In this document: in pieces, positions 25,222 through 33,606 of the stretch
Numbering within the stretch: position 1 is the stretch's first letter
Layout: each line of letters opens with the position of its first letter
Assembly (NCBI GenBank): GCA_016781085.1
Contig: JADDQZ010000054.1
Location: forward strand, 1 to 43,896
DNA from: Actinomycetota bacterium
Lineage (GTDB): Bacteria; Actinomycetota; Thermoleophilia; Solirubrobacterales; Solirubrobacteraceae
Length of the DNA: 43,896 nt
Direction: 5' to 3'
Made by a program: the position numbers and the translations under genes
Notes under the pieces: generated by a model
The model's database searches: none
Told to the model about the DNA's origin: nothing
What the model saw: only the letters and a program-made list of their open reading frames with translations

Positions 25222-26594
25222 CCGGGACCGGTGCCCCGCCGTAAGCTCGGATCGCGTGGCCGGCAGATCGCATAGATCGCTGTAGCGATCAGCGCGGCCA
25301 TCGATGGGGCGGCCATGGCGACCACGGTGGCGTCCGCGAACAGGGAGCTGGTTCCCGGTCTGGCGCCCGCTGCCAGCGTGCCGGCCGCGAGACCGCCGAC
25401 CGCCAGCAGCGACGGGCCGAAGTCGCCCTCACCGCGTCGGCGCGACATGACGGCCGCGATCAGCGCGATGCCCGCACAGGCGACCGCCGCCGCGATCAGG
25501 GCAGAACCACTCAGCGGCTGCGGGGCGCCGGACAGTATTCCGTCAGGAACCGTCCCGTCCACTCCCACCAGGGCAACGCCGACAGCCAGCGCCACGACCG
25601 GTACGCCCACCCACTCGAGAGCGGGACGCCGAAGAGCCGTCTGCGCCCGGCCGACAACGGTTGCCGCCAGACCGGCACAACACGCGATGGCTCCGGCGAC
25701 CGGATGAAACCCCGCGGCCAGGCCCACCGCCGCGGGGGCGGCGAGGGGGATGCTCCGGCTCGCCCCGTTTCCCCCCATCAGGGCAGCGGCCAGTAGCGCC
25801 ATGGCAGACGCGGCGTGCACGGCGACGCTGTCGAGGACGGCCGGCGATTCGCTGCTCGCCCCGGGCAGCCATTCGACGGCCACCGCGTGCAGAAGGCCGG
25901 CGCCCAGGGCGGGGACCCACCGCGCGGTGATCCTGCGAACCACGAAGATCGTCGTGGCGGTGGCGGCAGCGAGAGCCAGCGACGGAGAACTTGCGGCAAG
26001 GGCGGCGGTTTCCACGTCGAGCGTATTGCCGATTCCTGCGACGAAGGCGGATGCGACTTCCGACGGGTCGTCGGCAGGGATCGTCGGTAACGGATCGTCG
26101 CCGAGTTCATCGACCGCTGCCTCGTAGCCGTCGACCACCGGGCGCGCCGCGCTCGGGGTTGCCGGCACCCAGGCGTAGCGCGCCGCGACGACTACCGCGG
26201 CGGCGACCGGACCGGCGAGGGCGTGTCGGCTGATGCCGAGACGGGGTGGCAATCGAGAGCGTCGTTCCAAGACGTCAAAAAACCGCGAAGCGATTGCCCG
26301 CTGTCGTGCGAGCGTTCGCCGGCGCGGCCGGCCAGGCAGCCAGGACAGGAGTGTCGTGGCGAGAAGCAGAGAGACCATGAGGCTGATGGGATCCAGCAGC
26401 CCGGCGACGGCCAGGACGGTGGTCACCGCCACGAGCAGGGCTGCCATCACCACTGCGTCCTCGAGGCCGCGAGGACGCCCGGACTCTTCCGGTCCTGGTA
26501 GAAGCAGCCGAGCGACGATGGTCAGGAGAACGGTCGCAACGATGGCAACGCGAACGGCGTCCGCCGTGAGGGCGAACGTGGCGATCTGCGACAC
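25173..26594 (-). CDS. Polytopic membrane protein, last gene of the Pel-like operon
   Basis: 473 aa with roughly ten to twelve hydrophobic segments, very Ala/Val-rich. After two or three N-terminal segments there is a basic cytoplasmic loop (PGRPRRRTLARQRAIASRFF). After a further segment there is an acidic loop (VDELGDDPLPTIPADDPSEV) of about 50 residues that should be extracytoplasmic. The C-terminal tail is basic. I do not recognise the family. Position suggests a role like PelE or an O-antigen-polymerase-like part of the export machinery, but no motif supports either. It starts with GTG three bases after the PelG-like stop, so it is the last cistron. Its 3' end overlaps the convergent hydrolase gene. 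Confidence 0.75.
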   Translation of the reverse strand: MSQIATFALTADAVRVAIVATVLLTIVARLLLPGPEESGRPRGLEDAVVMAALLVAVTTVLAVAGLLDPISLMVSLLLATTLLSWLPGRPRRRTLARQRAIASRFFDVLERRSRLPPRLGISRHALAGPVAAAVVVAARYAWVPATPSAARPVVDGYEAAVDELGDDPLPTIPADDPSEVASAFVAGIGNTLDVETAALAASSPSLALAAATATTIFVVRRITARWVPALGAGLLHAVAVEWLPGASSESPAVLDSVAVHAASAMALLAAALMGGNGASRSIPLAAPAAVGLAAGFHPVAGAIACCAGLAATVVGRAQTALRRPALEWVGVPVVALAVGVALVGVDGTVPDGILSGAPQPLSGSALIAAAVACAGIALIAAVMSRRRGEGDFGPSLLAVGGLAAGTLAAGARPGTSSLFADATVVAMAAPSMAALIATAIYAICRPRDPSLRRGTGPGHAAAQPPSSVIRSAS

Positions 26595-26597
26595 GGC

Positions 26598-28175
26598 TCA
26601 GTACGCCGAGTAGTAGTAATAGTCCAGTCGCCGCAGGACACGAAGGGCGTGTCTCGTGGTCAGCGCGGCGAAGACCGCCGCGCCGACCGCCAGGCCATAG
26701 ACGCTCCACCAATACGGTCCTGTGCGGCTGGCCAGAAGGCCTACGAGCACTCCGACGGCAAGTCCTGCAGCCAGCGGACGGAGCGCGTAGGCCGGGCGCG
26801 AGAGCGAGAAGAAGAAGACACCGTTCATCAGGCCCCACACCAGCAGGCTGTAACCGATCGCGGCCCAGGGGAACACGGCTCGGGTCACGTCGTCGCTGAC
26901 GAACACGTCGAGGTCGCCGAGACCAGCGATTCGCTGGAGGGCGATGACGCCGAAGAAGACGATCATCCCGCTGGCCACCGACAGCGCCGCCAGCATCGCC
27001 AGCTGCCGGGCGTAGAAGCGGCCGAAGTAGCCGTTGTGCTCGCGGATCTGTTCGGCGTCGAACCGCTCCTGGACCGGAATGATCGTTGCCGAGAATTCGT
27101 TGATCGTGTACTCCAGCATGGCGATGGTGAGGATGAGCGCCAGCAGCGCCCAGTCAAGGCCGAGCTCATATGGCGTGCGGAAGGTGATCACGAACGGCTG
27201 AGTGGCCGCGTCGGCCGACCAACCGATGATGCGGTCGGCGAACAGGAAGACGTAGTAGAGGACGCCGTAGACGAAGTAGGCGGCTACGGCGTGGGCGATG
27301 ATCGACGCCCGCGGAAGGCGCGCCAGGCGGAGGTCGCCGCTCACGTGTCCGGCGGCCCGGTGCAGTAATCGCTGGCCCCATACCGCCGCCGCCCCGATCG
27401 CGGCGGTCAGCCCGATCCACTGGGCGACGTAGATCGGAAGCGGCGTCAGGGCGCCGAGGATGCCGATGACGGCTATGCCGATCGTGGTGCTGGCGATGAT
27501 GGCCAGGCGCCGCTGCATGGCATAAAGGACTGCCAGCACGAGCCAGTAGGCGCCCAGCAGCAGGTAGTAGGCCAGGGCGACGAGGGCAAGGCCGAGAGGG
27601 AACCAGCCCATGACCAAGTTCGTCGCGAACCCGGTCAGGCCGATCGCGCACGTCACGATCGCTCCCACGGCGATCAAACGACGCAGCACCTTCTCGGCGA
27701 GCAGGTGGCTCCCCTGTTCGCGGTAGAACAAGCCGATTCGTCCAATGGCCTGGACGAAGCCGCCGGTGACGATCATGCTCATGAGCGTGGCGACGGACAC
27801 CGCCGTGGCTTGCGTCACGGTGAAGCGGACATCGGCCCACAAGCCGAAGCCCAGAACCGTGATGCTGGCGATCTGGACCACCATGGGGATGGCGAAGAAC
27901 GCCCCCTGACCGTAGAATCTGAGGAACCGGCGCAGGCGAGCCGTAAGCGAAACGGCGGGATCGTCGCTCGCCGTCAGGACCGGCTCCCCGGCTCTCTCCC
28001 CGCAGCGGGTATAGACCTCATCGGCGAGTTCGAAGATGTCGGCGTAGCCGTAACGCTCGACCGCGTCGATATCGCGCAGCCCGCGGCTCTCCAACGTGGC
28101 CGCTACCGCCCAGCGGTCCACGGGCGTCCCGGTCTGTGCAAGCACGAATGCGACCAATTCGTCGACGTCCGTCAC
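26598..28175 (-). CDS. pelG: PelG-like polysaccharide exporter (MOP/Wzx superfamily)
   Basis: 525 aa. From about residue 85 the protein has some twelve membrane segments with PelG-like features: FLRFYGQGAFFAIPMVVQ, FVQAIGRIGLFYREQ, and RFDAEQIREHNGYFGRFY in a loop. PelG is thought to move the Pel polymer or a precursor across the cytoplasmic membrane. The first 85 residues form a soluble, acidic, helical extension (VAATLESRGLRDIDAVERYG and IFELADEVYTRC) that I do not know from classical PelG. GTG start overlaps the PelF stop (GTGA), so translation is coupled. Confidence 0.85.
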   Translation of the reverse strand: MTDVDELVAFVLAQTGTPVDRWAVAATLESRGLRDIDAVERYGYADIFELADEVYTRCGERAGEPVLTASDDPAVSLTARLRRFLRFYGQGAFFAIPMVVQIASITVLGFGLWADVRFTVTQATAVSVATLMSMIVTGGFVQAIGRIGLFYREQGSHLLAEKVLRRLIAVGAIVTCAIGLTGFATNLVMGWFPLGLALVALAYYLLLGAYWLVLAVLYAMQRRLAIIASTTIGIAVIGILGALTPLPIYVAQWIGLTAAIGAAAVWGQRLLHRAAGHVSGDLRLARLPRASIIAHAVAAYFVYGVLYYVFLFADRIIGWSADAATQPFVITFRTPYELGLDWALLALILTIAMLEYTINEFSATIIPVQERFDAEQIREHNGYFGRFYARQLAMLAALSVASGMIVFFGVIALQRIAGLGDLDVFVSDDVTRAVFPWAAIGYSLLVWGLMNGVFFFSLSRPAYALRPLAAGLAVGVLVGLLASRTGPYWWSVYGLAVGAAVFAALTTRHALRVLRRLDYYYYSAY

Positions 28176-29734
28176 GCCGCAACCTCCGCGGCCGCCTCGG
28201 CGACCACGCCACCAGGTGCCTCGCCATGGATCAGCGAGTCGTAGAGCCGGCGATACCCGTCAACCGAGGTTGCGGTCCTGAACCGCAGGAGGACCTGCTC
28301 GCGCGCCCGGCGGCCCAGCTCGGTGCGCATGTCGTCGTTTTCGAGCAGGGTCACCACCCCGTCTCCGAAGGCCTCCGGGTCGCGTGGCGGCACCACCACG
28401 CCGAAGCCCTCAAGCGCCTCACGGACGCCGCCCACGTCGGTTCCCACCACCGGCCTTGCGCAGGCCATCGATTCCAGGACCGTGAAGGGGAAGCCCTCGG
28501 AGATGCTCGAAAGCGCGCTGATGTCGCCCTCCGTGTAGACCTCCGAGGGCTTGGAATGAAAGCCCGGGAGTTCGAACGTCTTCTCCAAGCCGAGTTCGGC
28601 GATCAAGCCGCGACACCGCTCGACGTAGGGAATGTCAGCGTCGGTGTTGCCGTAGACGAGGAAGTGAACGGCCGGGATGCGCTCACGGGCGACGGCCGCG
28701 GCGCGGATCATGGTCTCGATGTCCTTGAGCGGGAAGATCCGCGCGGCCGCGACGACGGTTGGCCGCCCGGCGGTCTTCTGCGGCTTGGGGCGCGGGACGA
28801 AGACTTCGGGATCTATGCCGTTGTAGATCGTGCGGATCTTTTCCGGCTGCGCCCCGTAGGGGACCTCCCAGCGGCGGTTGAAGTCGGCGACAGGAGAGAC
28901 GACGTCGGCGAGAACGTAGACGAGTTTGCTCACCAGGGCGGCGAGATTGATCAGGAAGCGCTTGCAAAAAAACGTGAACGGGGCGGACGAGACGGCGATG
29001 TAGCGCTCGCGGATGTAGACGCCGTGATCGGTTACCAGCAGCGGCGTGCCGTATTCCATCTTCGCCACCACGCCGGAAAGCGCGGTGAAGGCCGCGATGG
29101 TGGCGTGGACGACGTCGACCTTCGGGATCGGGGCGGTCAGCGGCATCAGAAAGCTGTACAGCCATCGCATCGACGTGGTGAGATCGAAGACCCGCGGTCG
29201 CGGCCGCCTGGCGAACTCCTCCGGTCGCTCTCGATAGGGCCGCATCACCTCGTCGACATAGGCCTCCCACGCCGCACGCGACTTCCATGTCGTGTTCCAG
29301 TCATAGGTGCGGAAGTAGCGCCACAGGCCGTGTACGACCGGCGCGCAGAACGCCACCTCGGGCCCCTTGACCTCCATGCCGCGCAGCAGTCCTCGCAGCA
29401 AAGGGACGAACTCGCGCTCGACGACGTCTTCCGTGGTCTGCTGTTTGCGGGCGTAGACGGCCGAGAACGGTAGATCGGGCAACACGAAATCGGCCGGCTC
29501 CTGCGTGCCCCACAGTGGCACGTGAATGATTCCCCGCACGTTGGCGGGAAGGTCATACTTGACCGCCACTTCCGGCGTTCCGGTTACCGCCAGAATCGTG
29601 TAGTCGACTTCGGAGAGCTCCTTGCAGAGAATGTCGCACCACGTGCTGACGCCGCCGCCGACGAACGGGTACGTACCCTCGGTGCAGAGCAGGACGGAGA
29701 GGCGATCAGCGGAGACGGCCGTGAAGGGGCTCAC
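28172..29734 (-). CDS. pelF: PelF-like GT4 glycosyltransferase
   Basis: 520 aa, the size of known PelF. The N-terminus has the PelF hallmark LLCTEGTYPFVGGGVSTWCD; later blocks are VVHATIAAFTALSG, VTDHGVYIRER, TIYNGIDPEVFVPRP, VVAAARIFPLKDIETMIRAA, and the GT-B nucleotide-sugar site SSISEGFPFTVLESMACARP. PelF is cytoplasmic and uses UDP-sugars (UDP-GlcNAc/GalNAc in Pseudomonas) to build the Pel chain. GTG start overlaps the stop of the upstream glycosyltransferase by GTGA. Directly followed by pelG, as in known pel operons. Confidence 0.9.
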   Translation of the reverse strand: MSPFTAVSADRLSVLLCTEGTYPFVGGGVSTWCDILCKELSEVDYTILAVTGTPEVAVKYDLPANVRGIIHVPLWGTQEPADFVLPDLPFSAVYARKQQTTEDVVEREFVPLLRGLLRGMEVKGPEVAFCAPVVHGLWRYFRTYDWNTTWKSRAAWEAYVDEVMRPYRERPEEFARRPRPRVFDLTTSMRWLYSFLMPLTAPIPKVDVVHATIAAFTALSGVVAKMEYGTPLLVTDHGVYIRERYIAVSSAPFTFFCKRFLINLAALVSKLVYVLADVVSPVADFNRRWEVPYGAQPEKIRTIYNGIDPEVFVPRPKPQKTAGRPTVVAAARIFPLKDIETMIRAAAVARERIPAVHFLVYGNTDADIPYVERCRGLIAELGLEKTFELPGFHSKPSEVYTEGDISALSSISEGFPFTVLESMACARPVVGTDVGGVREALEGFGVVVPPRDPEAFGDGVVTLLENDDMRTELGRRAREQVLLRFRTATSVDGYRRLYDSLIHGEAPGGVVAEAAAEVAA

Positions 29735-30864
29735 CGACGCTTTCGCTGAACCTGCTCGTAGATCCGGCGGTGGCTACGGGCCACCAGATCGGGGTGGTGC
29801 GACATCAGCGTGCGGGCGCGTCCCGCCTTCGCGAGGCGCGCCCGGAGTTCTCCGTCCGACGCCAAGCGCAGGACCGAATCGGCAGTGGCTCGGGCGTTTC
29901 CCGGAGCGGTCAGCAGGCCGGCAGGATGCCGGCCACCGACTAGAGCGCGACAACCGCCGACGTCGGTGGTGACCACGGGAATTCCTGCCGCCATGGCCTC
30001 CAGCAGGACCAGCGGCTGGCCCTCGCTGATGCTCGTCAGGACGACGATGTCAAGCCGCGCGGGCCAGCTGTCGCGTCCCTGTGGGCCGACGAAGCTGAGA
30101 CGGTCCCCAAGCCTCAGCCGCTGTGCAAGGGCCATGCACTTCTCCGCGTAGACCGGGTCGTGATCGAGTGGCCCGACCACTTCGAAGCGGATGTCGTCGC
30201 GGACGTCACTCACCAGCCGGCACGCGCGGAGGAACGTCGCGATGTCCTTGACGGCGACCACGCGTCCGACGAGGCCGACGGTCAGCGTTCGACCGCTTCG
30301 CCGATCCTGCGGCCGAGGCGCGACCGCGTTCGGGATGACATGAACATTGCCGCGGCCGGCTCCCCAGGCAACCTGCCGCCGCGCGTTGGACATGCACACC
30401 GTGGTGATGGCGTCTGCGCTCGCGTACGCCTCTTCGAGTTGCCCGCGCAGGCGGCCGAAGACGTCTTGCCCCGGGCGCGGCCGGATCCGGAAGGGCTTGC
30501 ATCCCACGATGCCGATCTGCGCCTCGTGCCAGGCAAGGCCGTGTTCGCTGAGGACGAAGGGGACGCCGCGATCGCGAGCCGCTGTGGCGGCCAGATGGCT
30601 GGCTTCGCCAACCGATACGGCGTGGTAGATGTCGGCGTCGGGGGCAAGGCCGGTAACTCCGGCGCCGATTGCGGCGGTCACCACGCGATCGACGTTGACG
30701 GGCAGCGAGTAGGCCAAGCCGGCAGGCCGGTCGGCGGGGTCGTGCAGGTGGACGATGGAGAAACGGACGTCGGGCAGCGACCGCACGAGATCGTGCAGGG
30801 CTTCGGAGACGCCACCCGCGCGATGCGGATAGCCGTGCTCAACCGTCAGACAGACGCGGGTCAT
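29731..30864 (-). CDS. Second, shorter PelF-type GT4 glycosyltransferase
   Basis: 377 aa. The N-terminus EHGYPHRAGGVSEALHDLVR parallels the GGVS block of PelF. It also has YHAVSVGEASHLAAT, VLSEHGLAWHE, VIPNAVAPRPQD, VGLVGRVVAVKDIATFLRA and SISEGQPLVLLEAMAAG. The last resembles canonical PelF more closely than the neighbouring 520-aa protein does. It lacks about 140 residues compared with PelF, largely in the N-terminal half. It starts 26 bases inside the RsbW-like gene end and stops on the pelF start. A second chain-building or priming transferase for a mixed-sugar polymer is plausible by position. Confidence 0.8.
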   Translation of the reverse strand: MTRVCLTVEHGYPHRAGGVSEALHDLVRSLPDVRFSIVHLHDPADRPAGLAYSLPVNVDRVVTAAIGAGVTGLAPDADIYHAVSVGEASHLAATAARDRGVPFVLSEHGLAWHEAQIGIVGCKPFRIRPRPGQDVFGRLRGQLEEAYASADAITTVCMSNARRQVAWGAGRGNVHVIPNAVAPRPQDRRSGRTLTVGLVGRVVAVKDIATFLRACRLVSDVRDDIRFEVVGPLDHDPVYAEKCMALAQRLRLGDRLSFVGPQGRDSWPARLDIVVLTSISEGQPLVLLEAMAAGIPVVTTDVGGCRALVGGRHPAGLLTAPGNARATADSVLRLASDGELRARLAKAGRARTLMSHHPDLVARSHRRIYEQVQRKRR

Positions 30865-31288
30865 CGCCGCCTCCCTCGTTAGTCCTGCGTTTGACCAGCG
30901 TGATTATCGTTTCGCCGCAGCCCCGCTCGCGGATCACCTCGTCCATCACTTCTTCGATCAGGTAGACGCCGTAGCCCGACTCGCGTGGCTGGTCGAGCTC
31001 CGGGCTGCGATAGGCATTTTGGTCGAACGGCTCACCGCGGTCGCGGATCGTGATGCGCACCATCTCGTCGTCGATGGTCAGCGACACGGGCACCAGCTGA
31101 TTCGGGTCTTCCCGGAAGGAGTGGCGCACGATGTTGGCCAGCGCTTCTGCAAGCGCGAGCTCGACCGCGAAGACGCATTCCTCATCGCCGCCGGCGTCAC
31201 GGACCTGAGCTACCGCCCATTCCCGCACGTCGTCGATGCACCGCAGGGTTGTCGGCATCTCATAACTGGCATGTAGAGCGTCACTCAC
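30839..31288 (-). CDS. RsbW-like anti-sigma factor / serine kinase
   Basis: 149 aa from GTG 31288, which overlaps the end of the STAS gene; ATG 31258 is possible. GHKL ATPase fold of the HATPase_c_2 type: N box ELALAEALANIVRHSF, G1 RDRGEPFD, G2-like ESGYGVYLIEEVMDEV. In partner switching, such a kinase binds a sigma factor or other target and phosphorylates its STAS antagonist. The STAS and PP2C partners lie immediately upstream in the same operon. No sigma factor gene is in the window, so its target could be a protein of polymer synthesis. Confidence 0.85.
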   Translation of the reverse strand: MSDALHASYEMPTTLRCIDDVREWAVAQVRDAGGDEECVFAVELALAEALANIVRHSFREDPNQLVPVSLTIDDEMVRITIRDRGEPFDQNAYRSPELDQPRESGYGVYLIEEVMDEVIRERGCGETIITLVKRRTNEGGGDDPRLSDG

Positions 31289-31643
31289 CGGCGCCTGAAG
31301 ACCGCTTTGAAAGGGCGTCAACGCCTTCTTCGACGGACTGGAAGGTCTGTACGAGCCGATCAGCCCGCGTCATCTGCAGCACGCGGGCGACCGCCCCGTT
31401 GACGCCGGCGAGCGCCAGCGTCGCGCCCAGCTGCTCGGCGCGCCGGCGCGCCGACACGAGAACGCCGATACCGGCGCTGTCGATGAAGCGCAATCCCGTC
31501 ATGTCGAGCAGGACGCGGCTGTCTCCGCCGGCGAGGTGACTGCCGAGCACATCGCGCAGTGCGAGCGCGTCGGCCACCGCGGCACTTCCGCGCAGTTCGA
31601 CGACGGTGACGCCGTCGTGGTGGCGGGTTTCGTGTTCCATCAT
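31281..31643 (-). CDS. STAS-domain anti-anti-sigma factor (RsbV-like)
   Basis: 120 aa, one STAS domain. LLDMTGLRFIDSAGIGVLVS carries the usual phospho-acceptor Ser (S56). Phosphorylation by the RsbW-like kinase would inactivate it; dephosphorylation by a PP2C phosphatase would restore binding. It overlaps the HD-GYP-like gene by ATGA and the kinase gene by a few bases. Confidence 0.88.
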   Translation of the reverse strand: MMEHETRHHDGVTVVELRGSAAVADALALRDVLGSHLAGGDSRVLLDMTGLRFIDSAGIGVLVSARRRAEQLGATLALAGVNGAVARVLQMTRADRLVQTFQSVEEGVDALSKRSSGAGE

Positions 31644-33223
31644 GTGCCCTCGTCCTCTCGGAGATGTTGGGACAAGCCGGCAGGCAGCGTTGAAGAGGCG
31701 ATCATCTCAACGGCCGCGTCGGTGGCCTCAGGATCCAGCTGAGATCCCCGCCGCAGCTGGAGCTCTGAAACGAGACGCGCAGCGTCGCCGACGCCCAGGG
31801 GCGCCGGCGCCTCGATCCTCTCCACGACGAACTCCGCAACGGCGAGGATCCTCCCATGACGGCCTATCTCCGCGCCTCGGAGACCTCTGGGAAAGCCCCA
31901 GCCGTCGTACCACTCGTGGTGCGTGGCGATGGCTTCGCCGATGGCAGGATCAAGCGGGAGGTGCTCGACCATGCCGGCACCGATCAGCGGGTGCTCCTGG
32001 TCTGCGGCGAAGGCCTCGGTCTCGGTGATCGCCAGCAACCCGATGTCGTGTATCGCAGCCGCGAGGCCGACGGACTCGATCTCCGGTGACTCTGCTCCCA
32101 GACGCTCGGCGAGGGAGGTGGCCACTTCTCCGACGTGCATGTGATGCCGGACGGTATGCGGCCGGCGGGCGTCGAGCGAAGTCGCCAGCCCACGCAGGCT
32201 GTCCAGGTATCGGCGACGGAATTCGGCGAACAGACGGGAGTTGTCGAGCATCAGGCGGATCTGCTCGGAGTAGGTCTCCAGGAGTGCGAGGTTGGCTTCG
32301 CTGAAGGTCTCGGTGTTGGTGAAGCTCACGAGGGCGAACACCCCGAGTGGCCGCTCGTTCTCGATCAGCGGGACGGCGAGGATCGAGTCGATGCCGTTGC
32401 TGGATGCCCACTCGATGTCTCGCAGGCCGAGTGTCCCGAGCTCGCCGGCCAGATCCCAGTCGAAGGCGCCGTGGCCGGCGGAGAAGTCCGGATCGAGGAA
32501 GTCGTCCGGCAAGCCCGTGCGCGCGCGTATCGACAAGTCGGCGTGCTGCGCGTCGATGACCGCGACGAAGCCGCCGTCGCTGCGCGTCGATCGGACGGCG
32601 AGGTCCAGCAGAACGGTCACCAGGCGATCGACCTCCAGCGTGGAACCGGCCAGCCGCCGGGCGACCTCCTCGCGGGAAGTGAGGGCGGCTATCTCGTCGC
32701 GGAGTGTCTGCTCGCGATGAGCCTGTCGGGCGAGCGCCGCCAGGGCCGGCATCAACGCGCTCAGGCGCCGGCGTTGTCGGCCTCCGAGTTGACCGCCGTC
32801 CTTGAGCGGTCCGAGCAGGACTAAGCCGACCAACTCGTCCCCCAGTTCGAGGGGAAGCGCGTGCATCAACCCGGCGGCAGTCGGCATTGAGCGCTGTTCC
32901 CGCGCTTGATCGATAGCCATCTCGATCGGCGGCATCGCCGCAGTCGCCTCCGAGGCGCCCTCGCCGGTGGTCGACGACGTGACCGATCCCGGCTGCGCCC
33001 ACGAAGGTGAATGCTGATCGATCGCCACGGGACCGCTGCGCGCCCGCGCCATATGCAGGCGGCGACCGTCCGCGGCGGTGAGGTAGATGAAGCGGGCCGG
33101 CAGCTCGGAGGCGTCGGCGGCCGCGTCGAGAACCGCGTCAAGCCGAGGATCGAGCTCCTCCGCCAGCGTCAGCGCCGTTAAGACCCCGGTGACCGCGCCC
33201 TCGTCCCGGTCGACGCCTAGCAT
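31640..33223 (-). CDS. GAF / HD-GYP-like signalling protein
   Basis: 527 aa from ATG 33223, which overlaps the TGA of the response regulator; the longer frame to 33409 is antisense-like extension. The N-terminal half appears to hold a degenerate GAF-like module, then a coiled region (HREQTLRDEIAALTSREEVA), then a clear GAF domain (about 205-345; NGIDSILAVPLIENERPLGV). Residues 350-520 are an HD domain with HDIG at 392-395 and HHEWYDGWGFP at 435-445. The HHE..DG.G.P arrangement is that of HD-GYP cyclic-di-GMP phosphodiesterases, but GYP reads GFP and the Lys after HDIG is Leu. It may hydrolyse c-di-GMP or only sense it. The neighbouring PelFG genes make c-di-GMP control attractive. Confidence 0.8.
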   Translation of the reverse strand: MLGVDRDEGAVTGVLTALTLAEELDPRLDAVLDAAADASELPARFIYLTAADGRRLHMARARSGPVAIDQHSPSWAQPGSVTSSTTGEGASEATAAMPPIEMAIDQAREQRSMPTAAGLMHALPLELGDELVGLVLLGPLKDGGQLGGRQRRRLSALMPALAALARQAHREQTLRDEIAALTSREEVARRLAGSTLEVDRLVTVLLDLAVRSTRSDGGFVAVIDAQHADLSIRARTGLPDDFLDPDFSAGHGAFDWDLAGELGTLGLRDIEWASSNGIDSILAVPLIENERPLGVFALVSFTNTETFSEANLALLETYSEQIRLMLDNSRLFAEFRRRYLDSLRGLATSLDARRPHTVRHHMHVGEVATSLAERLGAESPEIESVGLAAAIHDIGLLAITETEAFAADQEHPLIGAGMVEHLPLDPAIGEAIATHHEWYDGWGFPRGLRGAEIGRHGRILAVAEFVVERIEAPAPLGVGDAARLVSELQLRRGSQLDPEATDAAVEMIASSTLPAGLSQHLREDEGT

Positions 33224-33606
33224 CAGGCGCGTCCGGCCTGTATCTCGGCGAGCCGCGCTGCGAACTGGACCGGGCTGAACGGCTTGGTCATGAACTCGTC
33301 GACGCCCGCAGTGGCCGCCTTCTCGGCGTCTTTGGCCTGACCACCGGCCGTCAGCATGAGGACGTAAGGCTGAGGCGACAACGACTCGTCGTCGCGGATC
33401 CGCCGGCACAGCTCGTAACCATCGAAGACGGGCATGTTGGCGTCGAGTACCACGATGTCGGGACGGTCGGCACGCACGCGCTGCAAGCCGTCGCCTCCAT
33501 CTATCGCGACAGTGACGTCATAGCCGTGCTTGGAGAGCAGGACCTTGAGCATGCGCAGGATGTGCGGCTCGTCGTCGACGACCAGGATGCGCGTGAGCCG
33601 GCTCAA
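33223..33606 (-). CDS. Single-domain response regulator
   Basis: 127 aa REC domain. Acidic residues VVDDEPH, phospho-acceptor D55 in VVLDANMPVFDGYELC, Thr in MLTAG, K108 in MTKPFSP. No output domain. ATG overlaps the end of the PP2C gene and its stop overlaps the HD-GYP-like start, so it probably signals to one of these. No histidine kinase is in the operon; the CHASE3 kinase at 21.8 kb is a candidate donor. Confidence 0.88.
   Translation of the reverse strand: MSRLTRILVVDDEPHILRMLKVLLSKHGYDVTVAIDGGDGLQRVRADRPDIVVLDANMPVFDGYELCRRIRDDESLSPQPYVLMLTAGGQAKDAEKAATAGVDEFMTKPFSPVQFAARLAEIQAGRA

Noticed and set aside
25173-26594. Assignment of the last operon gene as PelE
   Set aside because: PelE has few membrane segments and TPR repeats; this protein has many segments and no visible TPR.
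28136-29473. 445-codon plus-strand frame opposite pelF
   Set aside because: Shadow of a GC-rich gene on the other strand; composition is Arg/Asp/Gly-rich and without motifs.
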